Counted from the stretch's first letter, positions 37,523 to 49,542 are shown. The stretch is 64,000 bases of DNA from Chrysoporthe austroafricana (GCA_001051155.2 JYIP02000006.1:2728001-2792000), one strand, 5' to 3'. Notes: generated from the sequence alone by a model not told the origin. Program-made: numbers and translations.

Positions 37523-38152
37523 ATGTTGCATCAATGCCGTATCTTTCGGCAGGTCATTTCAGACTTTGTGCGTGGCATCGTTAATGCCCATACTCCCGAT
37601 ATTTGCAAACCTGTCTCATTGGGTTATGTCTTGTGTCAGCACAAATACACGATACATGCTAGTCACGGTATGCCCTTGCTGATAGACGGGAACTTTGAGA
37701 TCAAAGGCCTGTCTCTGTCGTCCTACTTGATTTGTTGCCGCGGACGGTTAACTTACACGAGCCACGCTACGTCTATGCAACCATTATTATCTTGTTCTTT
37801 TTCACCAAAACAACATGAATTCGGGGCGAAGGCGTTGGTCGGCGAACACTTCAATGCGATTACTTTGAGTTGGTATTGTCATGAAAGGAAAATGATGAAC
37901 GGCATCACAAGAGGTAGAGAAAGGAAAGTGCTCCGAAATCAGCTGGTCCTTGGGGACTTCAGCAAACGGAGTCAATTGTCTTCGTCTTTATCTGGAGGTT
38001 GGAGTCTTGTCCTAGATGATACAGATAACGGTGATCGTTTGCCGTTTAGCTTAGATGATTGGGTTGCTAGATTCCGTTGTACAAAAATGAACGAGCTTCT
38101 TATAGATTCTTGTTTCTCACATTCGTCTCAGTCGTTAATACCATCTTCATAA
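37523..38152 (+). other. 209-codon open frame just after RAD16, status unclear
   Basis: An ATG 8 bases after the RAD16 stop opens a 209-aa frame, in a different frame from RAD16. No motif, repeat, signal peptide or family resemblance was seen, and composition is irregular (many Ser, Cys, His). It probably lies in the RAD16 3' UTR. I list it because its length is unusual for this base composition, not because I think it is a proven gene. Confidence 0.2.
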
Positions 38153-38196
38153 AGGAATCTCGAACACCGATCCTTGCCAGATGCGACTGGACAGGC

Positions 38197-38464
38197 TCAA
38201 ATCTCGAGGTAATTATTTGCAAAGCCGCTGACCAACACCCCATGCGCTAATATCTTGCCGTCAAAGTGTGTCTTGAGCGAGAGAGACTGCTCGCGCGCCC
38301 GCTCTGTCGTCCGTGGCGGGCTGGACAACATGGCGCCAAACTCCCAGCGGAAGATCTCGACGCCGCGGTGGCTCAGTCGTTGTTGTCAAGTGCCTTCTCT
38401 TCCTCGTTGTAGTCTGCCACCTCAGTGACCTTAATACGCCCATGTGGTTGCGCTTCTCAATGCC
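38197..38464 (-). pseudogene. Frameshifted coding remnant, family not recognised
   Basis: Read on the minus strand, three adjacent frames each look protein-like only in part. The first is VGIEKRNHMG, the second is RIKVTEVADYNEEEKALDNND then stop, and the third contains RGVEIFRWEFGAML and SLSLKTHFDGKILAHGVL then stop. Their order suggests one former reading frame broken by small indels. Alternatively the middle segment is the true C-terminus of a spliced gene. I do not know the family. Confidence 0.28.
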
Positions 38465-39380
38465 TACGAGTCGTCGTAACCTGAGGAGGATCATGCAGAT
38501 AGCTCTTCCCCTGTGTCCCTGCGTAGCAGCGAGGGACCTTGAAGTAAGCCAATGGGCTTCCGATCTGGAGACAACAGGAGATCGGAGCGTGAAGCCATCA
38601 ATGCTACGATATGACGGGCCCTAGATCTCAACTTCACCGCATCCTAGCTTTAATGTTCAGTTCTGCAGGCAAGACTTCCTCCTCGCCCTGACTGGGTTAC
38701 TACCTCGAATATGCACAGCCTGCTCCCACCTGTGAGTTCGCGTGGACTGCTCTCGTTGTGGCTCATCTTGACCCAAGCTGGAATGGGCGGCAGGGGGCCT
38801 GAGTGCGTCCTGCAGCAGCGCCTTGGGGGTTGGGGGCCATGGGTAGTGGGGGCCTTCGACCAGACCTTTACTGGGACAACCGGTTGTATCCATAGGCTTC
38901 CGTAGTAATTTTATATAGCCAAGTTTTCCAGAATTGGACAATCTCAGACAATGCAGAACTCTGTATATAATCCTTATATTCCACTCCTGGAAGTAATGGT
39001 GTAGCAGTTTTAGCTGCTTTATATCTCCTTGACATTACTGTGCCAGCGCCTGTATGCAGGCGTGTAGGCTATAAATGGTATAAAATTACCTGAAGCCCTT
39101 TTTAGAGACCCGCCTCCGGGTGCTGACTGTGCTAAAAGTGGACCGCGCTTTTTCGGGACACAGGCCAAATTGAAGTCTTCGCGCGTCTCCGAGTCGCTTT
39201 CAGCGTCTGCCCTCGTTAACCTGCTTCCCAGTCACTCCTTGACGGCATCGCCATTGCCATAAAAACGTTGTGTTTTTGTTTTGCTCGTTTTCGATCCTGT
39301 CGAATTGTCGTCTTCCCTGAACCTTCGTTGCGACCGCGTTGCGACCCCTTTTCGAAGAAGCGCCGCGTGGGAATCTCACG

Positions 39381-40377
39381 ATGCGATGGCTCACCTCTTT
39401 CGCGGGCTATTGTGCCCCCCTCTTCCTGATCATGTCACCTGTCCTGTCGTACAGTGACCAGGCGCTCTCGATGCACCGAAACAAGTCCAGCGCGGGCTTC
39501 TCCCTGGACATACCGCTCATTATGCTTGTGGCCTCCTTTTTCAGGTGCGACGAGCCTTCCCGACGGTCCGCGCTCAATGCCCTTTCTCTGCTGACAATTC
39601 GACGCCCAAAGAATCTTCTACTACCCCGGTGCACGATTCGACAGCGCTCTCCTGATACAATCCTTCCTCATGGTGATAATGCAGCTCCTGCTGCTCAAGA
39701 TTGCGCTGGACCACCGGCCAGGGCCTGCCTCCAAGGGCGGTGATGCTGCTCTGCCCTTCGCCGGGGCGTCAAAAGATGGGATTTGGGAAAGACGGAGACC
39801 ATATCAATTCTGGCAGTGGAGGTCACCGAAACCGTATGTGACGATCGATTCCCCGAAAGACTTGAGGGCGCGTCGTGCTGACTTGTGCTCCAGGTACTGG
39901 CAGTTCTTGCTGTACCTCTTCATCATACTCACAGCGCTCGAACTCATCCTCGCCCCCTTCGCCGGTATCTACGCCATGTATTCGGTTTTGTTGGGCTACA
40001 TCGGTCTCTCCGTCGAAGCGACGCTCCCGCTGCCGCAGATCTTCGCCAACGCCCGCTCACGGTCCTGCAAGGGCTTCCGGGTGTCGGTTCTGGGTAGCTG
40101 GCTGGCAGGTGACGCTATGAAAATGTTCTGGTTCTTCACCTCGACGACCGAGATCCCGTGGGCCTTCAAACTCTGCGGTATATTCCAGGCGGGCTGCGAC
40201 TGCTTCCTGGGGATCCAGTACCTGATGTACGGAAACGGAGACCACAAGCTGAAGGACGATGGTACGCTGCCTATGGACCTGCCCATGGAGAAGAAGACGG
40301 TCCTCCCACTTCCGGGTACGAACGGTAGTGCCATGGTGAGCGGCCGTAGAACACCATTCGAGAAGTCATTGCAATAG
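39381..40377 (+). CDS. PQ-loop membrane protein, Any1/PQLC1 (SLC66A2) type
   Basis: Predicted join(39381..39544, 39612..39833, 39894..40377), 289 aa. The second intron uses GTATGT inside a Pro codon and restores SPKPYWQF; reading through would insert about 20 odd residues. It has several membrane segments and two PQ-loop-like units: one near residues 10-50 (LSYSDQALSMHRNKSSAGFS) and one with a clear PLPQIFANARSRSCKGF. Yeast Any1/Cfs1 belongs here and modifies phospholipid asymmetry in endosome/Golgi membranes, suppressing flippase defects; human SLC66A2 is related. The tail is hydrophilic and starts at about 255. The family is firm; the lipid role is by homology. Confidence 0.88.
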
Positions 40378-41611
40378 GAAAGGGGATGGGGAGCATAGTG
40401 TTCTTTGGGTGTTCCATACATAGATCTAGCGATACCAGCAATCTGTTGACATTTACTGCTTTAGCTATGATGGCGGATCATACGGCATAATCTTGCCGGG
40501 GTCCTGTTTCCTCGTCTCGTCCGTTGCTTCATTCCTGCAAGTTTCCTCAGCTAAGGCGTGCCTGACGATCTCACTCCCCTGGATCGCTCGAGCCGTTAGG
40601 CTCTGATACTGCGAGACAACCAGCCACCCCGATAATTAACAATTTTAGACCAAGGCGAGGCTTCTAGAGTCTCGAGAAAGTCGTGCTAGCCAGGACAGAA
40701 CGTGCTTGAATTTTGGAGACTTCAATCCGTGCTCTTGAAGTGGATCTGCTGCGACGTCGGGGTTGTTGTGCCAACCCCGGAAGTACCTCCCTATCAAAAC
40801 CTCACCAATCCACCCAGAACCCCAGAGTCAACGTCAACCTCGAACTTTCTTCCCAGGCTTGTTTGATATCCCCCCCCCCGACGAACGCGTCCTTGACCAT
40901 CTAGTTTTCTCTCGAACTACTTCCAATGGCCATCCGGATTTTTATCGTATCAATTGACCAGATCTCACCTCTTTGAGCGTCTGCTGCTTTTTGCGAGCTC
41001 CACTATCTCTTTTGGACTGCGCTAGAGACTGATATCAGACGATCTGTTTACGACTCTTCGCATCTTTCTTCGCTTCGTCTTCACAGATCGACAGCAAGAA
41101 GTGAGGCTTAACTCAACGTCACGTATCCGCAACACGGTTCGCAATTGCGCAACATCTGCAATCCTGTCTTCTAAAGTTATCTTACTGAGCAACCCATCTC
41201 AAAAAGTAAGTTCTCCAGCCCTGCCAATCCTCTATGGCAAGCACACCAGCAATCTGCCCCCCCCCCCCGACTATTTCTGGGCTATATGTCTGCTTGGAAA
41301 TGCTGCCCTTTCCCCCGTAGCAGAAGCAAGAACTACTGCATCCTGTTCTCCATCCGTATCTCACTTACGGACTTGGCGCACTGACTGTTGTCTCCTTCCT
41401 CATCACTTGGCCCCAACCAGACTCATCATCTCATCTTCACTATTTCACCTTCATACCGAAGACTAAATTGCAGCCTCACCAGGGACGGAAGGCCATCCCA
41501 ACAAGTCATTAGTCAAACACACTTCTAGACAGTTTTGGCTTAACTGGTTCGTCACTATTCAGACATCCTCACTCTGCTTCCACTGACCGTAAACCCTGCT
41601 GTCTAGACATC
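40378..41611. other. Intergenic region with long leader-like sequence
   Basis: 1.2 kb between two plus-strand genes. From about 40,700 the sequence is pyrimidine-rich with C-runs (near 40871-40879 and 41262-41270) and stop-rich frames. It looks like a long, possibly spliced 5' leader of the gene at 41612. No gene is seen. Confidence 0.45.
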
Positions 41612-42629
41612 ATGGTTGCCAACTTCCGAAGTTACGAGGGCCAGCTTCGTCTGCTCACCTCTGTCATCGCCGCCCATCCTGAGCTGAGACTCAACTACAA
41701 GGGTAAGCTGAAAACCGCATGCCTTCAAATCTCTGCCCGCTTCCCCCAATTCAGCCATGTCTGTTCCTCCGTCGTATCTTTCTTTCACATGCAGATATAT
41801 ACCTAGTAGGTCAAGGCTGGTTCTGACTTGCTCAGAAATGGCAAAACACTTTGGCTCTGACTGGACCGAGTCTGGGATTGAGCACTTCATGCGCCCGATC
41901 AAAAAGAATGCAAAAGAGATCCAGGCCATGGTCCGTCGTGACGAGGACCCGCTCGGTTTCAATCATAACGTGGTAAGCTAACCTCTATTCTCAACACCAG
42001 AGATCCACAAATACTTTGGAGACTCGACTCCCGACGGGATCCAGTTCCAATTCCGAGCCATCAAGAAAGACGCTGAGAACATGAGACAGGGCAAAGGTTC
42101 TGCTGCTAGCGCTGTTCCGGCTACCCCCACTTCCTCTGTTGTCAAGACTCCCCGGAACTCTGGCTCCCGTAAGCGAACTGCCCCATCCACCGGCAAGTCT
42201 ACTGCCAGCAAGAAGCTTAAGGAGAGCGGTGTCAAGTTCCCCTACAATCCGGTTGAGGATCCCGGCGACGACTCTGATAACGAGTTCTCTCCCCTGAACT
42301 TGACCCCTACCAAGAACGGCATCTCTATCGACCACGAGAAGATGGCCGCCCACGAGCGGGCCATGGGTATCTCCTACGCCAACGAGACTCCTTCTCTGCA
42401 GTCTGCCCAGGCAACCACCCCCGATGATGTGGACGGCTTGTGGGTTGTGAATTCCACCAGTGCTGTTCCTGCTTCCTCTTTCAAAAAGCTCCCAACCGAG
42501 ACATCCCCCAGTGGTGTCAAAGACGTCTCCACCAACTGGGACCACGATCCTTTCCCTGCTGGAGATTTCTGCTTCTCCGAGCCCGCTCAAAAGGGCTATG
42601 TCGATGAGGAGTTTGACGGCGAGTGCTGA
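41612..42629 (+). CDS. SANT/Myb-like fungal nuclear protein, function unknown
   Basis: Best model join(41612..41702, 41836..41955, 42001..42629), 279 aa. Two short helical blocks, LTSVIAAHPELRLNYKEMAKHFGSDWTES and KYFGDSTPDGIQFQFRAIKKDA, resemble the small Myb/SANT-like domains of many Pezizomycotina proteins. A Lys/Arg/Ser/Thr-rich linker with candidate nuclear-localisation stretches (SRKRTAPS, SKKLKES) and an acidic C-terminus follow. The second intron is uncertain. GTAAGC at 41973 would leave an intron of only 28-30 nt, whereas GT at 41956 gives a 45-nt intron with a CTAAC branch site, a CAG acceptor and frame kept. DNA binding is inference. No specific target or pathway can be given. Confidence 0.65.
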
Positions 42630-44502
42630 GCAGTCCTCTGCTCGCTGGCGCACGGACGTCTCGACCTGTGTCAATCATGGCCCTAGATTTTCTGTGGATG
42701 TTCGGGTGGCCAAGTCTGCATTTCATCATGACTTCGGCGTCACCTGACACAAGGCTTAATCGTTTGTTTTCTTCTGCCCTTTTTTCCCCTTCTTCATTTT
42801 CTTTGTCCCCATTTCGGCAACACATAACCTGTTGGACCACTTCACTGGACATCATGGTCTGCAAGATACCTGGCCACTTTGGCCGCGCCGCCGCTCGGCG
42901 TTATGTACGGTACGCAAAAACCTGTTTCGATTTTTCTCGAGTTGGGCGAGAATTTGGCTGCTCCCCTTCTTCCGTCATATGGAGGGATAGGCCGTGTTAC
43001 TCAGGGGGGGCATTACGGGCTTTACTGCGCATGGCTGGATGATCTTGGGGCTCTTTGAGACGAGTAAGGGTGGTGTTGTCCATCCAAGCCGAATGGTGGT
43101 GAAAGCTCAGGAGATGACGCGAATGCTGGTGGCAGGAGTCATCGAGACTCTGCCGACTTGGGCAATCAAAGGCATATCAGCATATGGCATGTAACAGTAC
43201 GCACGTCAGAGCCAAAATTCATGCGCTGATTTTTCATTTCTACTATGCTTGATGGTGACTCCATTACGAATCCGTTACTTGATATATCTGAAGAACATAG
43301 GACCCTTGGCCCTCGCCTCCACATTTCCGCACCACGGTCTGAGCTCGCTGCAAGAGGCTCGACGACAGAGGCGGGTACTATGCATATCTGACACAGGGAC
43401 TTAGACTCATGGATTGCCGCTTACCACGGAGGATACTCTCCGAATGAGCACTCAAAGGGTGCGATATTACGCCACGGCACGAGAACGGCTCCAGGGCGGG
43501 GCAATTGTGGGGAGAATGCTGAGGCGATGGTGAGGGAGAGGTGGCGGGATCCGGTGCAGATGCAGAGAAGGTGGCGAGGGAGACAGAAGGTTGAGGGTAC
43601 AGAATGAGGTTGCTTGGTCACCCGGAATACCTGCAGAGCAAAGAGGTGCCGCTGGACGGTGTCGCTTTTGGACGAAGACATTTTGGACGAATGTGGTGTT
43701 GCCCGGGGCGGTGATGTGAAGAAGTCGTCTCAAAGAGGTCTTGACAGCGGCTGGCTGCCTGTCAGACTGAGAGGAGGGTAGAAGAAGAGGGCAAGGCATA
43801 CCCCGTCACCAGAACGATATGGAGCGCGCTGACGTTGTGGTTTGAGTCTGGTCTCGGTTTCACCAAGGGGTGGCTCGTTCCCGCACTCTCCTCCCGCCTC
43901 GTTGCCTACCCTCACTCACGTCTTCCGTCCCCTGCTCAAAATAGGCTCTCGTCTCCCCTGCGCCTCGCCGTCACGGGCTCGACGCTGACGTTGAGGGTGT
44001 GGGTCGCCCAGCGCCTCGAAGGATTGCGGGGGCCACCTCTGCCGCGACTCGGCTTCTCGAAGGGGCGCTGCGGGCCGTCCCTCGGCTCCAACGACACGGT
44101 ACCGTAGCGTGCGTGAGCAGGTGGAAGCCCCCGCCTGCATGAGGTTACAGTATCAACCCGAGGCCTGTAATATGGTACCGTGTGGACCTTTGACGTCGCA
44201 TCGATCTCGAGCTTTTCGGGATCTTGAGTCCGTGAGCGAAGCATACGCACACACAGATCTGGGCTGATCTCGAGCACCATTTACTTTTTACAGTAGCCAT
44301 CCGGCTGGCATGGCACGGACTGCTCTGTGCGCTGCGGAGGGAGGGTGTCCTCGTGCGTTGTCTCGTCTACCGGTAGAAGATGATCACGATCGTTGACGCT
44401 GGTGGATAAAGTCTTTACGTAATTATTATCATTCCAAGTATCGACGCTCCGTGACTTTAATATCTCTAGGGCTGATGAGCCCTGCCAAGACGGGACCATG
44501 AC
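42630..44502. other. Convergent intergenic region
   Basis: 1.9 kb between convergent genes. On the minus strand a short start (MSSSKSDTVQRHLFALQ, 43681 down to about 43631) precedes a GTATTC donor-like site, but no continuation I can trust. Other frames are compositionally biased. No gene is called. Confidence 0.4.
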
Positions 44503-45165
44503 CTAAAGCAGCTTATAAATCACCGCGCTGCGCCGTAGCTGCTGGCCCGCTAGTCTCTTCCTCAGCAGCTTCCGCGGCCGCCTCTCCTTCTTCCCGGCCC
44601 GGACCGCGCATCCACCCTTCTCCTCCTCCTCATCCTCTTGCTCCTCCACCACCGCGGCCATGCAGAGGTCCGGCAGCCCGTCCACAGCGAGCACGCTCCG
44701 CGAGGACCACGGCGGGTCCTCGCTCCCGCCGCCCTGGGCCTTGATGCTCACGATCGACGCCGAGCCGGGCCTGTACACCCGCGCCCGCCTCGCTGTGCCG
44801 ACCTCAACCCCACCTGCCTCGGGCGGGGGCGGCGGGGGCGGGTCCCGGGCCTCGAGGTCTTGGTCGTCTTCTCGATCCCCGCCGCCGCTATCGCCACCGC
44901 CCCCGCGGCGCTGGTACGGCGGCAGGTGGCCCTCGTCTAGCTCGGCCCGCGCCCCTACGAGGCCCTCGAGCCGCATGTGGTAGTATACGCAGCTGCCGAC
45001 TGCTACTGAGAAGACTGTCAGGAGGAGTACTGCGAATGTGATGCAGAGGATCATACCGGCCTGGGGATCCTGCGTGGGGGGAGGAGGAGGAGGCCGGGCG
45101 GGGGCCGAGGTGGCTTGTCTCTGGTCTATGAGGGCCGGCGCTTCTGATGCGGCGTGGGTCTCCAT
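44503..45165 (-). CDS. Single-pass membrane protein with Pro-rich and acidic regions, unknown function
   Basis: A single-exon frame of 220 aa from METHAASEAP; the same frame is open to an ATG at 45303, but that extension reads like a Pro/Ser-rich 5' leader. A Pro run (about residues 25-30) precedes one strong hydrophobic helix (about 38-61, GMILCITFAVLLLTVFSVAV). Behind it lie Gly/Asp-rich and Pro-rich segments, an EEQEDEEEE patch and a basic KKERRPRKLLRKR stretch. No signal peptide or catalytic motif is seen. I do not recognise a family; the composition suggests a type III or signal-anchored protein with a disordered tail. Low-complexity codon use at high GC could inflate the frame, so it needs transcript support. 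Confidence 0.55.
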   Translation of the reverse strand: METHAASEAPALIDQRQATSAPARPPPPPPTQDPQAGMILCITFAVLLLTVFSVAVGSCVYYHMRLEGLVGARAELDEGHLPPYQRRGGGGDSGGGDREDDQDLEARDPPPPPPPEAGGVEVGTARRARVYRPGSASIVSIKAQGGGSEDPPWSSRSVLAVDGLPDLCMAAVVEEQEDEEEEKGGCAVRAGKKERRPRKLLRKRLAGQQLRRSAVIYKLL

Positions 45166-45931
45166 GCTGTGTTCTCTCCGTGTTGAAAGGTATGGTTTGA
45201 GCACGGGTAAAGTGTCTTCAGCGGTAGCGGAGGGGGGTGGTCGGCTGGTGAACGACGGGGTGGCTGGATAAATACGAATTGGGAAGAAAAGCGGATTCCC
45301 CATGTAGACAAGACATAATCATGGGAGTCACCCAGATAGAGTGAGAGACGAAGCCCTATGTGTTTGGGAGCAGCCGGCGAGCTGGGTTTGCGCGATGAAT
45401 CCACGACCGTGACTGAGCGGGAGTTGTGGCGAGCGAGTGCTGTTGTGAGAAGACCCCCAACCTTTGGAGGTATACTGAGTTGATAACCGTGTGTCTTGAC
45501 TCTAGTGTATAGTTTCGTCTCTCGTGCCTGTACGTGACTGTGAACCTGGGTTGGTAAAGCCACCTTCCCCTTCTGCTCGAAGAAAGAAGACCAGTCTTGA
45601 ACCCCAAGGGAGATGCCACCTCCCAGTGTACGTCTATTCCGAGTTTACATCATGCCATGGTCAACCCATACGCAAGACAGCATCGCAAGCTTTTACCAGG
45701 TATTAACATGGGTTGTGTCCTCATTTAGTGGAGATCTATGTTTCCAAAGACCATGGATCTATCAATCCAGTGTCTACCAATCAAGTGTCCGTCCGTACGC
45801 CGGTGACATGCCGCTCTAATATGCGTTATTGGTTACAGCCCATCCGCCCCGGTCCATATGCACAAATCGCCTCGTTGTGGGTATCAAAGTTCACAAAAAA
45901 GCCGCAGCCCGTCCCGTTGCCGTAATCATAA
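45166..45931. other. Intergenic region
   Basis: 766 bp upstream of the single-pass membrane protein and downstream of the MFS gene. It should carry the former's promoter and the latter's 3' UTR. No other gene-like frame. Confidence 0.45.
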
Positions 45932-48012
45932 TCATACACGAGCCTTCTCGGCGCTCGTAACGCTGGCCTCGGACGGCGCGCTCGCCGTCCTAGCGTGCTC
46001 CGGCTTGGCCACGGTATCCTCCTCCTCCTCCTCCGCCGTCTCCCGCCCGCTCTCCCCCTCGACGGCCTCGCCCTTCTCGGCGGCGGCGGCAGCATCGCGC
46101 TGGGGCATCTTGCTCTTGGTGCTCCGCCACTCCAGCGTCAGCGCGCCGAAGATGGTCAGGCACGCCATGGCCAGGGCGACGACGAAGGCCGTCCGCAGGC
46201 TCGAGTTGTAGGCGGTCAGCACGGCGGCCTTGGCCGACGCGGGGATGACGGTTAGGAACTCGGTGGCGCCGGCGCCGAGGACTAGCTCCGGGTTGACGCC
46301 CGGGATGCCGGCCAGCTTCCGCAGCAGCTCGTTATCCAGGACGTTGCTGCCCACGGACGTGAAGATGGCACCGCCCAACAGCTGGCTGAAGAGCATGAGG
46401 GAGGTGCCGACGGGCACGTCGTCCCTGGGGAGGACGGTCTGCGCCGCGAGGTTCGGCGCCTGGAAGGATAGGCCCATGCCGAAGCCGTAGACAATCTGGT
46501 AGCCTATCCACCGGCCCTCCTTGGTGTCCACCTGGAGGGTGGTGAGCAGGCCCGACCCCACGGCCAGGATGCATGTGCCGATGATGAGGAAGGGCGTGTA
46601 GTAGCCGATGCGGGTGGTGAGGATGCCGGACGTGATGCTGGCGATGACCATGCTCAGCACGAGCGGCAGCAGCCGGATGCCGGAGTTGACGGCGCTGACA
46701 CCCTCGATGGCCTGGAACCAGATCGGGAGGTAGTAGACGACGAGCATCATGGAGGACCCGATGCAGAAGGTGGCCCAAAGGCCGGCCATGATACTCCTCT
46801 GGTAGAAGATGCGGGGCGGGATGGTCGCCGTCTTGGGGCGGAGGATCTGCACGGCGACGAAGGCGATCAGCAGCACGCCGGCCAGGACGAGCAGGGCGAT
46901 GATGCGGCCGTTGCGCCAGGCGTAGGTGGTGCCGCCCCACTGCAGGGCGAGCAGCAGGCAGACGACGCCGGGGAGGAGGAAGAGGACGCCCAGGAAGTCG
47001 AGCTGTCCGAGCTTCTGCCGGGTGGGGAGGGCCTGGGTGCTGCGGTCGGGGACCTGCAGCAGGATGAAGATGAGGACCATGGCGACGCCGCCGAAGGGCA
47101 GGTTGATGTAGAAGCACCAGCGCCAGGTGACGTCGGTGGTGAAGGCGCCGCCGAGCAGGGGCCCGATGACGGAGGCGAGGCCGAAGACGGCGCCGAAGAG
47201 GCCCTGGAAGATGGGCCGCCTGTGCAGGGGCAGGGCGTAGACGATGACGGTGATGGTGCCGCTCATGATGCCGGCGGACCCCACGCCGGCGATGGCGCGG
47301 CCGACAATGAAGGCGGTGGAGCTCGGGGCGGCGCCGCAGATGGCGGAGCCGATCTCGAACAGGGCGATGGCGGAGAGGAAGCATGTCTTGACCGAGTAGA
47401 AGGTGTACAGCTTGCCGAAGGAGAGCTGGAAGGCGCAGTTGGTGAGCATGTAGGCCGAGCCATACCAGCCGATGTCCGTCGAGCTGTGGAACTCATCCGT
47501 GATCTTGGGGATGGCGGTCGTGATGATGAGTCGATCCTGGCGGCGGGCGGTCAGCACAGGCTCGCACCAATCTGGAAGCGAGAAGCAGATGTCGATGCGC
47601 CATCACAGCTGAACGACGCAGAGCCACGTAAGAGAAAAGTGGGAAGACACAGAGACCCCCCCCCCCAAAAAAAAAAATTAAATAGGTGATAACAATATAG
47701 AAATAATAAATAAAAACAAAAAGAATACAAGGTTCGTCGCGCTGCAGGGCAGGTGGGTCAGGGTGGGAGGGGGCGGCTACATACCAGCGCCACCAGGAAC
47801 ATGCTCGTGAAGGTCGAGATCATGATCAGGGCTAGCTTGATCCCATGAGGGTACACGATATCCTCCGTGCGCGTGCGCGCCAGCGCAATCCGGTTCTGGG
47901 AGGCATTGGTGGCAGTGGGCTGCGCCTCGGGGAAGGGGGCGGTCTCCTGGGAGCCGTCGAGGGGCGGGTTGGCCGCCTGGTCGGGCTTGTTTGCCCTTTT
48001 GAGGAACGACAT
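45932..48012 (-). CDS. MFS drug/metabolite transporter, DHA2-like (14 TM)
   Basis: Predicted complement(join(45932..47536, 47785..48012)), 610 aa. Exon 1 gives a hydrophilic N-terminus and TM1. Exon 2 opens with DRLIITTAIPKIT, which completes the LDxxIIxxAIP motif typical of the drug:H+ antiporter-2 group. Further motifs are FGKLYTFYSVK (loop 2-3), GRAIAGVGSAGIMSG (TM4) and GPLLGGAFT in TM5 (motif C-like). Hydrophobic segments support about 14 helices. The last about 60 residues are charged, with an EEEEED patch. Substrates of this group are drugs, siderophores or secondary metabolites; none can be named here. The 248-nt intron holds a C-run followed by an A/T-rich stretch. A Zn2Cys6 regulator follows upstream on the same strand. 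Confidence 0.9.
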
Positions 48013-49542
48013 GGGTGCGATGGAGAGCCCGCAAACCTTATGGCTGCGCTGCCGTGGTGGTGGTGGTAGTAGTAGTAGTGGTGGCGGTGGAGGTGAAGGT
48101 TTCAGGGTTGTAGTGGTGTACGTGTTTGTTGCTGGGGCTGCTCCACCGGTTCGTGGTGTCTTGCTGCTTGCAAAAATGTAGGTGCGAACCTCGTTGAAAG
48201 CTGTCGGTGACGGGGGGACAATGACCATATAAGAACCGCCACAGCCAGGACCGGACTTACAGGCGGACAAATAAAGAAAACAGCGAGCATCTGGGATAGC
48301 AGCAGTAGTGATGATGGAATTTTCGTGGCGGGCTAGGACCATCTCGGCCTCGGACAAGCCAATGCGGTCCGCGGTGCCTTACGTATAATCACCGCTAGCC
48401 TCGCCCACCGCAACCGCCTGCTCTAGCCCGCGCGTCCCCCTCTTACCCGGCCGATTCCTGCCAGGCTGATGCGTCTCCATACTTCGGATCCTCTAGGAGA
48501 GCTGTGCAGCAGCATGGCTCATCCCTCTGATGCTTACCTGTTGCCTCCGGGGATGGGATGCCCACCGACCTCTGCCTGCCCTCTCACTCTCACGCAAGAA
48601 GCATACCCGGCACTTACTACTACTTAGTACTGGTACTAGAGAGCTCCGTCGCTGTTCGGGCACTCCGACATTCCGTGCCGGACTTTTGGGGGTGGCTTGT
48701 CGGCGACGAGAAGAGGAGGGCTTGGCGCTATCCGAGGGCCCACACGGCTCCTCGGGCCCGAGAAAGCTAATCTGCCCGATCTAGATATTGGCTTCGCGGC
48801 CCCGACATCGACTCCAAGATGCACTGAATGCGAGCCCGATGGTGAACCAGGCGCCTGTCTCCGGCACGGGCAGGCGACAGCCCATCGTCGCCGTGATCGA
48901 GCTGGCGCGGAGGACGTCGCAGAGAGAGCCGGGGCCAGGCAGATCGGGCTCGGCCAATACCGCCAGCTGGTCCACACGCCGGTTTCGACGGGGACAGGAC
49001 CTGTCAGCCTGACTCGCCGGCGCACTCCTTACGAACGTCCAGCCAGAGAGGCGGACCAACATTCTCGCCGTGTTACCAGGGCCACGAAGCCGATCATGGT
49101 GACTCAGGATTTCATCCCGGTCCCCACGCTGCGGTTCGTTATGCAAGCCCGGAATCAATCAATCGGAACGGTCTGCACCGTCAGACAGAGTCAGACAGAC
49201 GCACGAGGGTCTTCCGAGCCGTGCAGCCAAAGTCTTTGTTTGAAAGTGTGGCGTGTTTCATTAGCCGTCATACCCACGCAATCGAGTATCTTGCACCTTG
49301 GTCAGACATCGCTTCCTCGAGAGTCGTGCCCGTGCCCGTGCCCGTGCCCAGATACCCGAAAGCAACAGTCTCCTACCAGAACACCTTGACCTGTGTAGAG
49401 ACTCGAAGACCAATTCTATCCCAATCCCAAATATGTACACCCGCTGGGGGCACGCGTCACCGAGGGGACACGAAGCCAGCAGCGGTGCCCCCTCCCCCCG
49501 GGCCAAAATAAGCTGCCAGCTGGGACCCAGCCATATCCCGCT
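48013..49542. other. Intergenic region upstream of MFS transporter
   Basis: 1.5 kb containing the presumptive MFS promoter and the 3' UTR of the Zn2Cys6 gene. A GTG/GTA trinucleotide tract is near 48055-48090 and a CCCGTG array at 49325-49349. No gene is seen. Confidence 0.45.
49325..49349. repeat. CCCGTG hexamer repeat, about four copies
   Basis: Four tandem CGTGCC units are directly visible in non-coding sequence. Confidence 0.85.

Larger units (their letters stand above)
37516..39380. other. Intergenic region with an odd long frame and a possible coding remnant
   Basis: The first part contains an unexpectedly long plus-strand frame (37523-38152). A minus-strand stretch at 38197-38464 looks like frameshifted coding sequence; both are discussed separately. 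On the minus strand near 38780 a short MSHNESSPREL start precedes a GTGGGA, but I could not build a gene from it. The end should hold the promoter and leader of the PQ-loop gene. Confidence 0.45.

Noticed and set aside
43421..43681. Short MSSSKSDTVQRHLFALQ start with a GTATTC donor-like site
   Set aside because: No second exon with coherent sequence could be assembled.
46332..47384. 350-codon minus-strand frame rich in Arg, His and Pro
   Set aside because: It is an alternative-frame shadow of the MFS transporter, where high GC at third positions keeps frames open.
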